Positions 24,074-32,576 of a stretch of 34,119 nt of DNA are shown here, piece by piece. The notes under the pieces were generated by a model. The model saw only the letters and a list, made by a program, of their open reading frames with translations, did not search any database and was not told the DNA's origin. The position numbers were made by a program, and so were the translations under genes. The DNA comes from Alteribacillus iranensis (GTDB taxonomy: Bacteria; Bacillota; Bacilli; Bacillales; Marinococcaceae), in contig NZ_FONT01000012.1 of NCBI RefSeq assembly GCF_900113025.1, positions 1 through 34,119 on the forward strand, read 5' to 3'. The stretch's first letter is position 1; every line of letters starts with the position of its first letter.

Positions 24074-24934
24074 TTAGTGGACATACCGACCATAATCGGG
24101 GATGGCTACTTTGTCAAAGTCTCGTACCAGTCGTTCCAGACCACGAGAGAGTTCTGGTCCGGACACCGGAACGCCATGACCGGTGACCGCCGTTTCCGGT
24201 TGAAGAGCTGCTAATGATTCTACAGAGTTCTTCGCAGCCTCCCAATCAGTGGTTAAATATCGTGGAGGTCCATTAATTTCCATCTCCTGGGTAATGACTT
24301 TATACAGTGATTCCTGTTTGACGGTAACAAAAGCGTCTCCTGCAATCAAAGCGCGATCTTTTTCTCGGAATAATGATATGTGGCCAGGGGCATGTCCTGG
24401 TGTGTGAACCCAGCGCCACTCGGGCATACCGGGTACCGTCCCATCAGTTGGCAAAGCTTTGACGTGATCTCCGGCATCCACGGGCTCATTTGGGAAGAGC
24501 GGGGACATTTTTGCAACCAGCCCACCTTCCACTGACCCATCCGGTTCAGGATAGCTGGATTGACCAGTCACGTAAGGTATTTCCGCCTCGTGAGCATATA
24601 CAGGAACTTGCCATTTCTCAACCAAATCAATTAGTGCCCCCACATGATCAAAGTGACCATGTGTTAAAACGATGGCTTTTGGCTTACTATCCCTGCCAAA
24701 ACGATGTTCCACCGCACTTACAATGGTCTCCGCCGACTCAGGCATTCCGGTATCGATTAACACGAAGTCCTTCGCATGGTCAGGATGACCAACTAATATC
24801 ACGTTTACAATCTGATTCGTATAACAATAAATATCCGGAGCAATCTCTACTCCCAAACCGCTTTTCAACGAAGCCATCGGCATAAATTTATTTTCCATCG
24901 TATCTTTCATTCCGTCATTCCTATCGGTCCCCAT
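24074..24934 (-). CDS. MBL-fold metallo-hydrolase
   Basis: This 286-aa protein is a metallo-beta-lactamase-fold hydrolase with the dinuclear zinc motif THGHFDH (His92, His94, Asp96, His97), a downstream HTPGHAPGH block (His181 being the probable ligand) and AGDAF (Asp200). The C-terminal VTGHGVPVSG supplies the last His. The family includes glyoxalase II-like and lactonase-like enzymes; the substrate is not clear here. The ATG at 24934 has TGAGGATG just upstream; an internal ATG at 24910 is an alternative. Its stop codon abuts the structured element at 24057-24074, so the element may also form the mRNA 3' end. Confidence 0.9.
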   Translation of the reverse strand: MGTDRNDGMKDTMENKFMPMASLKSGLGVEIAPDIYCYTNQIVNVILVGHPDHAKDFVLIDTGMPESAETIVSAVEHRFGRDSKPKAIVLTHGHFDHVGALIDLVEKWQVPVYAHEAEIPYVTGQSSYPEPDGSVEGGLVAKMSPLFPNEPVDAGDHVKALPTDGTVPGMPEWRWVHTPGHAPGHISLFREKDRALIAGDAFVTVKQESLYKVITQEMEINGPPRYLTTDWEAAKNSVESLAALQPETAVTGHGVPVSGPELSRGLERLVRDFDKVAIPDYGRYVH

Positions 24935-25091
24935 GCATCCTCACACCTTCTGTTCGATAATTATGGAGACAGCTGTCTTTCTTGAAATGACAGCATACCT
25001 CCCATCGTCTTTAGTATGGGATAGCATGGTTTCTCGTATGTATGTTTTAAGTAAACTCAAGACGCAAGCAAATTTTTTCACCCGACGGTTA

Positions 25092-25769
25092 CTACCATTC
25101 CTGCCAGAGATTCCACGGATAATCCTGTGGCGGATCAGAGTGGATGATGATTTCTTCTTTTTTTGTAGGATGCTCGATCGTAAGAGAATGGGACCATAAA
25201 GCAATTTGCTGGCCGGGCTGATTGACCTCTTTTCCGTATTTCTGATCGCCGTACAACGGGCATTGACGGGTAGCAAACTGGACCCGTATTTGGTGAGGCC
25301 TTCCCGTTTGAAGTCGGATAGAGAGAAGGCTAAGTTCTTTTTTTGTTCCAATCAACTCATAATCCAATACGGACTTTTTTGCATTTTTCTCATCAGAAGG
25401 AACAACAGTTACTTTATTTTTTCGACGATCCTTTACTAAATAATCTACCAACGTATCGCGGTTTTTCTTTGGTTGTCCTCGAACGATAGCTAAATATGTC
25501 TTTTGAATCGCATTCCTTCGAATCGCGTCCGATAATCGGGAAGCGGCTTTTGAAGTTTTCGCAAATACCATTACCCCACCGACCGGGCGATCCAACCGAT
25601 GAACTAATCCAAGATACACATTTCCAGGCTTCTGATAACGAATTTTAATATCTTCTTTCAAGTAAGTAAGCAAATCCTTATCTTTGGATTGATCCTCTTG
25701 AACAGGGATATTCACCGGCTTTTCTACAAACAGTAAGTGGTTGTCCTCATACAAAATAGGTACGTTCAT
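25092..25769 (-). CDS. RluA-family pseudouridine synthase
   Basis: This 225-aa protein isomerises uridine to pseudouridine in rRNA or tRNA. The catalytic HRLDR motif places Asp60, and the C-terminal LQTGRPHQIRVQF completes the RluA family pattern. There is no N-terminal S4 domain, which sets it apart from RluD-type proteins. The start ATG (MNVPILYED) has AAAGGAG 8 bp upstream; a longer frame to 25790 overlaps that site. Target base not identifiable. Confidence 0.92.
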   Translation of the reverse strand: MNVPILYEDNHLLFVEKPVNIPVQEDQSKDKDLLTYLKEDIKIRYQKPGNVYLGLVHRLDRPVGGVMVFAKTSKAASRLSDAIRRNAIQKTYLAIVRGQPKKNRDTLVDYLVKDRRKNKVTVVPSDEKNAKKSVLDYELIGTKKELSLLSIRLQTGRPHQIRVQFATRQCPLYGDQKYGKEVNQPGQQIALWSHSLTIEHPTKKEEIIIHSDPPQDYPWNLWQEW

Positions 25770-26165
25770 TTTTTTAACTCCTTTACTCACTACCTTAGCT
25801 TTAGCATCGATACATTCAAAATCTAACTTTTACCCCTTCCCATTATTCCATTCAATTTTTTATAAAAAGGGCATGGGAACAAAACGTTACAAACTATTAT
25901 AAGCTTAGCAAATGGAAATCACATTGAGAAGGTTAGACCTATTCCATATTCGTTATATTGCTTTGATGATTGAAAGAGCTTCGTTATCGGCGGACGCTTT
26001 CACCACAGGCACGGCTAACTCCCAGAAACTCGCTATGAAAACACCCTTTAAAAAATCTAACACGACTTATTGACACTTTAACCATCCTCCTTATATACTT
26101 ATATACATAACTATATAACCATATACCATTCATTAAATGACCGCATTGGAAAGGTGGTGTTGCGA
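25770..26165. other. Intergenic gap between RluA-type gene and GntR operon
   Basis: I see no gene. The left part is AT-rich and should hold the RluA-type promoter. At 25987-26013 the sequence TATCGGCGGACGCTTTC and then GGCACGGCT looks like a decayed copy of a GC-rich intergenic repeat that I recall from other Bacillaceae genomes. From 26070 on lies the promoter and AT-rich operator of the GntR operon. Confidence 0.5.
26070..26099 (+). promoter_or_regulatory. Sigma-A promoter of the GntR-ABC operon
   Basis: A perfect TTGACA (26070-26075) is followed after 18 bp by TATACT (26094-26099), or after 16 bp by TATATA (26092-26097). Downstream to 26127 the sequence repeats TATATAC-type heptamers four times about every ten bases, a likely GntR operator. 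Confidence 0.7.
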
Positions 26166-26549
26166 TTGAGCCATACATTTCATGATAAAAAACCAATCTT
26201 CCAACAAATCAAAGAAAAAGTCGAAGATCAAATTGTAAACGATCAGCTGAAGGAACATGATCAAATTCCATCTACCACCCAAATGGTCCAATTTTACAAA
26301 GTGAATCATTTAACTATTGCGAAAGGGATGAACTTACTTGTCGATGAGGGCATTATTTATAAAAAAAGAGGGGTAGGAATGTTTGTAGAGGAAGGAGCGA
26401 AAGAGAAGTTGATGCACCAGCGGAAAGAAGCGTTTGCTGATAATTATGTTATTCCAATGATTCAAGAAGCGGACAAATTGGGATTAACAGAACGTGACAT
26501 TATCAATCTAATAAAAGAAATGAAAGGGCGTGGTCCCGATGGAGATTAA
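26166..26549 (+). CDS. GntR-family regulator, YtrA subfamily
   Basis: This 127-aa protein has the GntR winged HTH (KPIFQQIKEKVEDQIVNDQL, then HLTIAKGMNLLVDEGIIYKK) and only a short helical C-terminus, the mark of the YtrA subfamily, which usually represses linked ABC transporter genes. TTG at 26166 is the probable start, with AAAGGTGG 8 bp upstream; the in-frame codon at 26154 lies inside that site. The gene overlaps the next by 11 nt, which implies translational coupling. Confidence 0.9.
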   Translation: MSHTFHDKKPIFQQIKEKVEDQIVNDQLKEHDQIPSTTQMVQFYKVNHLTIAKGMNLLVDEGIIYKKRGVGMFVEEGAKEKLMHQRKEAFADNYVIPMIQEADKLGLTERDIINLIKEMKGRGPDGD

Positions 26550-27411
26550 TGTAAAAGTATCCGATCTTTCATTTAAATATAAAACCACAGAAGTGCTTCA
26601 TAGCATTTCTTTTTCCCTCGAACAAGGAAAAACATACGGTTTAATCGGAAGAAATGGAGCAGGTAAAACGACTTTACTTTCTCTCTTAGCCTCTTACATG
26701 GAACCAACTTCCGGTACAATTACGATGGCTGGCGACAACCCGTTTGAGAACCGAAATATTATGCCACACGTAAGTTTTATCTATAACCCAGATTACAGTG
26801 ATGAGTATGAAACAGCGACCAATTATTTCGAATTTGCCGAGCGATATCGACCTCACTTTGATATGGACTATGCCATAGAATTAGCACAACGATTCAAGCT
26901 TCCTATCGATCAACCACTCAAAAAATTGTCTAGCGGCATGCAGTCTGCTTTTCATGTCACACTCGGTCTTGCGTCCCGTTCACCGATCACTATTTTTGAT
27001 GAAGCCTACCAAGGTATGGACGCTCCGGCTCGTGAACTCTTTTACCAAGAAGTGATCGCAGAACAATCTCGGTACGCAAGAATGATGATTTTATCGACCC
27101 ACCTAGTTTCAGAGATGGACTATTTATTTGATCACGTTTTGATTCTAGACCGTGGATCACTTCTTATCGATGAACCTTACGATGTGATGGTGAATCGAGG
27201 TGCCACTATTACTGGCCCTGCCAATGATGTAGATACATTTGTTAGCGGGATGACCACCCTTCATACCGATCAGCTTGGCACAACGAAAGCAGTGACCGTT
27301 TTTAAAGATCTAAATGAACAAGAGAAACGAGAAGCCGAAGAAATGGGGTTGGACGTTGGTCCCGTGTCCCTTCAAGATTTATTTATTCATCTTACTGAGG
27401 AGGAAGACTGA
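26539..27411 (+). CDS. ABC transporter ATP-binding protein
   Basis: This 290-aa ATPase has Walker A GRNGAGKT (37-44), a divergent signature LSSGM (130-134) where LSGGQ is standard, Walker B IFDEAYQG (DE at 154-155) and an H-loop LSTHLVSEMD. It powers the membrane subunit encoded next. The ATG overlaps the gntR stop. YtrB-like systems with this layout respond to cell-wall-active antibiotics in Bacillus, but that is only by analogy. Confidence 0.92.
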   Translation: MEINVKVSDLSFKYKTTEVLHSISFSLEQGKTYGLIGRNGAGKTTLLSLLASYMEPTSGTITMAGDNPFENRNIMPHVSFIYNPDYSDEYETATNYFEFAERYRPHFDMDYAIELAQRFKLPIDQPLKKLSSGMQSAFHVTLGLASRSPITIFDEAYQGMDAPARELFYQEVIAEQSRYARMMILSTHLVSEMDYLFDHVLILDRGSLLIDEPYDVMVNRGATITGPANDVDTFVSGMTTLHTDQLGTTKAVTVFKDLNEQEKREAEEMGLDVGPVSLQDLFIHLTEEED

Positions 27412-27412
27412 G

Positions 27413-28141
27413 ATGCATGACAACACACCATCCATACGCTCAAAAGTAGCGACTGACTTGTTTTGGACCCAACTAAAATGGACGTTTTGGTTTGTTCCTA
27501 TTGTTTTAATCAGTTATCCTGTCCTTACTTTCTTTTTTGCAGAAGTTCAAGAACTTGAGTTAACATTTCTCTCCTTCCTCTTTCAACCGGCTAAAATTTA
27601 TATGTTAGTGCTTGGTATATTTTCCATTTTTGCGTTTTTCCCTTACTATGTTAAAAACGGGGTAACTCGAAAGGATTATTTTACAGGATCTGCGCTAGCC
27701 GCAGCTGTCCTGGCTGTCACCATTGTTCTTCTATCTGTCATCATCATGATTATCTTACAACTCATTGGAAATTGGACGGCTTATTCTCCTGGCACAGAGC
27801 ATTTACCCTTTCTTCAAATGTCCTCCAAGTGGGTCTTCCCCGCTGTGGTTGTAACTTGTATTATACTAAGCTATTACATTGGCGGTTGGATGATCGCTCT
27901 TGGTTTCTACAGATTCGGAGGATGGGGAGTCTTATTGTTTATTTTGATAGGACTGCTGTATTTATCAGCTATAGATTTATTATGGGAAGAGAGACCTACT
28001 TTACCCGTTCCGGACTTTCTACCTGCCGCCGCTCCAACCTTTTCACTCGGAGTCTCACTGATCTGCAACCTTGTTCTAATCATCGCCGGCTTATTCCTCC
28101 TCTTCCGAATTATCAGGAGAGCACGAATAAAATTGGATTAA
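27413..28141 (+). CDS. ABC transporter membrane subunit
   Basis: This 242-aa protein has about six hydrophobic segments and weak ABC-2 permease character (LKWTFWFVPIVLISYPVLTF first; GVTRKDYFTGSALAAAVLAV in the middle). It is the third gene of the gntR operon. GAGGAGGAAG lies before the ATG at 27413, one base after the ATPase stop. A longer in-frame start at 27314 would lie inside the ATPase gene and is not used. Confidence 0.85.
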   Translation: MHDNTPSIRSKVATDLFWTQLKWTFWFVPIVLISYPVLTFFFAEVQELELTFLSFLFQPAKIYMLVLGIFSIFAFFPYYVKNGVTRKDYFTGSALAAAVLAVTIVLLSVIIMIILQLIGNWTAYSPGTEHLPFLQMSSKWVFPAVVVTCIILSYYIGGWMIALGFYRFGGWGVLLFILIGLLYLSAIDLLWEERPTLPVPDFLPAAAPTFSLGVSLICNLVLIIAGLFLLFRIIRRARIKLD

Positions 28142-28189
28142 TGGGACGTGTCATTGTCATTCTGAAGTTAGCAAAATAGGACGTAAATG

Positions 28190-28216
28190 AAGCATGGGAT
28201 GCTCAAACCCATGCTT
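28190..28216. terminator. Hairpin between permease and flotillin genes
   Basis: AAGCATGGG and CCCATGCTT form a perfect 9-bp stem with a 9-nt loop between two convergent genes. T content downstream is modest. Confidence 0.65.
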
Positions 28217-28234
28217 CTCTTTCATGAATAATAA

Positions 28235-29740
28235 TTAACTTTTCTTATCATCTTCGGAATGGTTGGTATCTTCCTGTTTTTGTTTTATTTCAGAAAGATC
28301 AGACGTCTCCCCTATTGAAGGAGCCTGCTCTTCCCTTTCTGTTGGAGCGGATGAAGTAAAGTGATGAGCATTTCCTCGAGAAACATAGCTTTCTAACATC
28401 GCTTTCAAATCCATTCCGGTAGTTTCCTTTAAAGACTCTTGAATGCCAAGCATTGTAGAAGTCACGTTATTCGCTATTTTCGAGGAACCTCCTTCCGATG
28501 AACTCCCTCCCATGTCAATGACTTTCATATCTTTAATTTGGGAAAGAGGAGCCGACACTTTCTCTGCATACTCTGGCAACACATTTAATATCATTTCAAC
28601 AATAGCCGCTTCTCCGTATTTCTCCATAGCCTCGGCCATTCGTTCTTTCGATTCTGCCTCTGCTTGCCCGCGCTGTCGTATCACTTCTGCTTCAGATTCT
28701 CCTCGAATTCTTTCCTTATCCGCCTCGGCTTGGGCTCTTTTCGTCGTTTCATATGCTTCCGCATCTGCTATCGAACGACGGCGTTTGTTTTCTTCCTCTT
28801 CTAATTCAACTGCTCGCTGTTTTTCTATGTATTGGACTTTCAATTCCTCGTCCTTCACCTGTTGTGCCAGCCGCTGCTTTTCTAGTTCGCCCGCTTGTGC
28901 CGCGTTTGCTTCTGCCCGATTCGTTTCTTTTTGAAACTCGGCTTCTTTAATCTCTTTTTCTTTTTTCGATTCTGCAATAGCGGTTAAACGGCGGTTTTCT
29001 TCATCTTGGGCTTCCTGGTCATTTTTCGCTTGGTAAATTCGCGTTTCTTTCTTGGCATCCGATTCTGCCATATTGGCTTTTTTCTGCACTTCTGCAATAT
29101 GCGGACGTCCCAACGCATCGATGTAGCCATTTTCTTTATCGACATCTTCTACATCATTCAAAGCAAAGGAAGTAATTTCAAACCCCATTCCTTTGAGATC
29201 CGCTTCTGCAATTTTCTTAACTTGAGTGTTCACTTCTTTAAAATCATTATAGATTTTTTCAATAGGAAGAGAAGCTATAATGGAACGTAAGTGACCGTTT
29301 AACACATCTTTTAATTCAGATTCCCGTTCATTTTGTTTCTTCCCTAAAAATTTCTCGGCAAAATTAGCCATGATTTCTAATTCGCTTCCGATGCTGATAA
29401 CTGCTGTGCTTGCGACGCGTACAGGTATTCCTTCTTTCGTGTATGCTTTTTCAGAATCTACCTGCAGCTGAAACGACGTTAAGTCAATAGGTGTGGCGGT
29501 TTGAAACATGCGCAGCCGATAACCACCGCCTCGGATAATTTTTACCGAGCGCCCATTATCGTCTTCAAATACATTTTTCTCTTTCTCGGGATCTCCCAAA
29601 TTTGGTCCCGTAACGATAAGAGCTTCATTGGAGCTGGCTGTTTTGTAGCGAAGCCGAAAAATGAAAAACACTACCGCCCCCGCAATGACAGCGACAATCA
29701 ATAAGCCTACTAAAATAATTACCATGAGACTTTCTGCCAT
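28235..29740 (-). CDS. floT: Flotillin-like protein FloT (YuaG)
   Basis: This 501-aa protein belongs to the flotillin/SPFH family, organising functional membrane microdomains. One N-terminal membrane helix (about residues 5-29) is followed by an SPFH domain (to about 200) and a long Ala/Glu/Arg-rich coiled coil (about 220-390, with EAEVIRQRGQAEAESKERMA). The tail is Ser/Gly/Glu-rich. The start at 29740 has AAAGGAGG seven bp upstream; a longer in-frame start at 29815 lacks one. In B. subtilis the gene follows an NfeD-type gene (yuaF); no such partner is visible here. Confidence 0.93.
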   Translation of the reverse strand: MAESLMVIILVGLLIVAVIAGAVVFFIFRLRYKTASSNEALIVTGPNLGDPEKEKNVFEDDNGRSVKIIRGGGYRLRMFQTATPIDLTSFQLQVDSEKAYTKEGIPVRVASTAVISIGSELEIMANFAEKFLGKKQNERESELKDVLNGHLRSIIASLPIEKIYNDFKEVNTQVKKIAEADLKGMGFEITSFALNDVEDVDKENGYIDALGRPHIAEVQKKANMAESDAKKETRIYQAKNDQEAQDEENRRLTAIAESKKEKEIKEAEFQKETNRAEANAAQAGELEKQRLAQQVKDEELKVQYIEKQRAVELEEEENKRRRSIADAEAYETTKRAQAEADKERIRGESEAEVIRQRGQAEAESKERMAEAMEKYGEAAIVEMILNVLPEYAEKVSAPLSQIKDMKVIDMGGSSSEGGSSKIANNVTSTMLGIQESLKETTGMDLKAMLESYVSRGNAHHFTSSAPTEREEQAPSIGETSDLSEIKQKQEDTNHSEDDKKS

Positions 29741-29965
29741 TCCATTTCCTCCTTTAAGAATAGATTCCTCCCTCATTGTCAAGGAGACTTTGCTAACTGT
29801 AAAGTTCTTTTTCATGTCATAGCTTCTTACAAACCAAAATACCTGCTTTCCTCTTCCCAGCCTACTTTATTTATGAGACGTGTATAATCTTTCATTGAAA
29901 ACAGATCGCATCTCATTCAAAATAAGGGAGAATACATGGTTTGCAGCATGATGGGAGTGGATAGA

Positions 29966-30775
29966 ATGATAGCTTCAATGTATGACCGGAGAGCGAAAGC
30001 AGCATGGCTGGTCACAGCTGTCATTTTTCTTATTACTGTGATAATTCTCTTGATCGATTGGCCGGATTCATCCAATGATTGGGGAACGATAGCGTCCATT
30101 GGATTCGTCGGATTGGCGATGGCAGGGGTGGCGATGTCGAGCCGCAGTAAATATAATGAGGTAAAAGATATACATATACCTGAAACAGCGAAATCAATAA
30201 TGGAGTTAGATCACCTTGTCTTAAAAAAAGATGTAGGCTTTTTCCCGCGCCTGCTTTTATTTGAAAAACAAGGCCATTACGTAGGTACTGTCAAACCCTT
30301 GCACATCCCTTTCTTTCTCTACCCTGTCAGTTTCTTGCTTCGCGATTCGCTAATCATGATGATACCGCTGCGTTATGGCGTATTTTCATACGATGGCACC
30401 TTACTATTTACTTTGAAGAGAACAGGTATGAAAGACTCCCGAGTCCATATCTATGATCCGAACGGAGAAAACATAGGAGTATATGTCCAAGAGGACTTTC
30501 GCAGTGTCACTAAAGTGAAAGGCAGGCTGAAAGATGAGGAAGGACAGGTCATTTTGCCTGTGGAAATGAAAGGATTCTCCGGTGACTTCTCGCTCTTCGA
30601 CGAAGACGGAGAACAGTGGGCCCATTTTTACAATGGGTATTTTCCCCATACTTACACCACCCTGTTCCGTGATATGGATAATGATATCGTGGACATAAAA
30701 GAAGATCTTTCCCAGAAAAATAAAACACTATTACTTGCAATGATATGTTATGTATTTCTCGAGCGCAGCAGATAA
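29966..30775 (+). CDS. Two-TM protein with possible tubby/LURP-one-like domain
   Basis: This 269-aa protein starts with two hydrophobic helices (about 10-30 and 40-58). The rest is soluble and beta-rich, with short aromatic strands such as YGVFSYDGTLLFTLKRTG, RVHIYDPNGENIGVYVQED and FSLFDEDGEQWAHFYNGY. This run of D-G turns with alternating strands recalls the tubby/LURP-one/scramblase barrel, which I propose with moderate doubt. ATG at 29966 has GGGAG about 8 bp upstream. No neighbour gives a functional hint. Confidence 0.6.
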   Translation: MIASMYDRRAKAAWLVTAVIFLITVIILLIDWPDSSNDWGTIASIGFVGLAMAGVAMSSRSKYNEVKDIHIPETAKSIMELDHLVLKKDVGFFPRLLLFEKQGHYVGTVKPLHIPFFLYPVSFLLRDSLIMMIPLRYGVFSYDGTLLFTLKRTGMKDSRVHIYDPNGENIGVYVQEDFRSVTKVKGRLKDEEGQVILPVEMKGFSGDFSLFDEDGEQWAHFYNGYFPHTYTTLFRDMDNDIVDIKEDLSQKNKTLLLAMICYVFLERSR

Positions 30776-30966
30776 CTATAGGAAGAAAGAAGGAATTTAT
30801 GCATGCCAAAACGATAAAAAGAGCACAGAGAAGGGAAATGGGACGGATGGATTGATGTCTATTGTTTATACCTGATCTTATCCTTCTTCCGATTCGATTC
30901 CTTTTCCGTGGAATGGGACGTTTTATTCAGCATTGGTGGTAACGATTCAACCGATTGACACCTTTT

Positions 30967-31281
30967 TTACAGAAATATCCAAGTCAAGACGATAATAAGC
31001 AGAAATGGCAGGAAAACAAACAATAGAAACGTGGGTGGTACGTAATCCTCTTCCTCTTTCGTTGGCCAGTAAAAGAAAGGGACAGGATCTTTTCCCGTTT
31101 TCTTGCGAGCTTGATTCATGCGGCGATGGCCGAATTTCATTAACCAGGCGCCACCTACGATGAGCAAGATGTACAACCACCAGAAAGAACCAACACTACG
31201 CAACAACATACTAAGTGCTAACCCGATGACAATCCCCGGTACGACGAAAAATGACCGCCAAAATAATTCTTCCTCTTTCAT
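30967..31281 (-). CDS. Small membrane protein
   Basis: This 104-aa protein has three hydrophobic helices (about 9-25, 31-49, 83-103) and a central charged stretch (HRRMNQARKKTGKDPVPFFY). GGAGGGAGGAG precedes ATG. I do not recognise the family. Confidence 0.65.
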   Translation of the reverse strand: MKEEELFWRSFFVVPGIVIGLALSMLLRSVGSFWWLYILLIVGGAWLMKFGHRRMNQARKKTGKDPVPFFYWPTKEEEDYVPPTFLLFVFLPFLLIIVLTWIFL

Positions 31282-31403
31282 CAGCTCTCCTCCCTCCTTG
31301 TCCGTTACTTCCCATTATACATCGTTTTACGGGTTACAACAGGTACAAAGTAAAGCTGCTGATTTAGGGTTCCCTGTATTTCTTTCTCGTTTCAGAGCCT
31401 ATA

Positions 31404-31823
31404 CTATTTCTCTATCCAACTATCGAGCAGCACATAGCCAAAAACAAGTCCCGTTACGGTTGTAGTAATTGTCCCATTACCTACTATCATTGCTTCATAA
31501 ACGAGCCAGAAGTTCATGCCCCCGGGGAGGTACATAAGAAGAGGCAACGATGTCACATACAAAGCAGGTGCTCCAACAACAAGAAGTTTGATCCAATTAC
31601 AGGTCCATTCCCTTTTCTCCTTTATCTCCAATAGGAGTTGAGGAAGTCGAAGCAACACCCCTATAAGGATCGGAAACACAACAGAGAAGATGGTGACCGG
31701 CAGTACTTCGAAGGTGGCACCAGCTACATCCTTTAAATAAACTTGATACTTTGATCCACTCAATAGGAAAAAACCTATGATTCCGACACAGACGATCTTA
31801 TAAACAAATCGCTTCCAATTCAT
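31404..31823 (-). CDS. Membrane protein of unknown function
   Basis: This 139-aa protein has four hydrophobic segments (about 8-24, 35-62, 78-98, 110-135). No known motif. Its start at 31823 has a GGTGAGGGG-like ribosome site. It sits in a run of leftward membrane genes with the two flanking frames. Confidence 0.6.
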   Translation of the reverse strand: MNWKRFVYKIVCVGIIGFFLLSGSKYQVYLKDVAGATFEVLPVTIFSVVFPILIGVLLRLPQLLLEIKEKREWTCNWIKLLVVGAPALYVTSLPLLMYLPGGMNFWLVYEAMIVGNGTITTTVTGLVFGYVLLDSWIEK

Positions 31824-31892
31824 TGTTTTCCCCTCACCGCTACCATAATATGTAACTGATATCTTCCATGGTATCCCTCCTCATTTACATTT

Positions 31893-32304
31893 TCAATATT
31901 CGGACATCAAGAGACATGACGCAAGCTGGCTAAACTTGCGCAACAGTTCTCTATTTGGCTCATTTTTCATTGTTTCAAATCCGCTTATTTTCGTACTCCA
32001 GTAACCCACCACATACAAGAAAAAGTAGACGAGCACCTCATAAAACCGCGACCAATTTTTAGACTCGTAGAAAGAAAAGTATTCAAAGGCAGTCATTAAT
32101 ACTCCCCCACTGATTAAAGCAAAAATGATTCCTTTTAAATAAACATTCCAGTGTGGTTTTACTTGGAGAACAAACATGATCACAACAGGCGCTACCGAAA
32201 AATGATAAGGAAGCCCATGTAAATAGGAAAGTGCTCAAGATGACATCGCTCATCGATTCATGGATGGATGATAATTGATCAAAGTTATTGCTTGTATGTT
32301 CCAA
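31893..32304 (-). pseudogene. Frameshifted CBO0543-type membrane protein gene
   Basis: The intact part (31893-32183 from ATG, but similar back to about 32236) encodes a membrane protein. In frame upstream of that ATG the text reads LSYLHGLPYHFSVAPVVIMF, a block like that in CBO0543-family proteins, but it is preceded by a TGA near 32239. The likely N-terminus continues in another frame (32304 down to about 32235, EHTSNNFDQLSSIHESMSDV). The family normally has two further helices between these parts, so either a frameshift or a deletion has broken the gene. It may be a decayed paralogue of 1837-2325. Confidence 0.5.
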
Positions 32305-32576
32305 ATGTCATTCCTTCACCTTCTTCTCCCTCTTTGTTTTGTAATGGTAGGTTCTGTTTTTCATCAGCGCTTTATGCATGACTCCGACGCCTGTGGAAAA
32401 AATGCGGTGCGAAAATCAACTTCACTTCCAATCAATAAAAACCAAAAAACGTTTGTGCATGGCAACCTTATTATTTTGTGATAACATAAAAAAGGAATCC
32501 AATATGAAAGCAATAAGTCCCAATGAAACAACGTTGGGTTAAGGAGAGCACTGTTAAAAAGGAAGGAGAAATACAT

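Larger units (their letters stand above)
23712..24075. repeat. Structured non-coding intergenic element with tandem and hairpin arrays
   Basis: No gene fits this 360-bp stretch. The ends carry AGCTCCT (23722-23728) and AGGAGCT (24057-24063) as inverted termini. Three parts follow in order. First, three 26-nt copies at a 33-bp period start at 23755, 23788 and 23821; the first and third are identical. Second, units at 31-bp period start at 23854, 23885 and 23916, each with a TAACGCAAAAGTCA-type core plus a short hairpin of variable arms. Third, nested inverted repeats span 23964-24033. The right end overlaps the stop codon of the MBL gene and matches motifs at 5563 and 7463. It probably belongs to a dispersed Bacillaceae intergenic repeat family, but its function is unknown. 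Confidence 0.75.

Noticed and set aside
23712-24075. CRISPR array
   Set aside because: Repeats of about 26-31 bp look tempting, but the spacers are only 5-13 nt, the variable parts are self-complementary, and no cas genes are near.
30800-30856. Short frame of 18 codons starting ATGCATGCC after the two-TM protein
   Set aside because: It has an AAGGAAT-like site but no promoter or terminator and no recognisable feature; chance is the simpler explanation.
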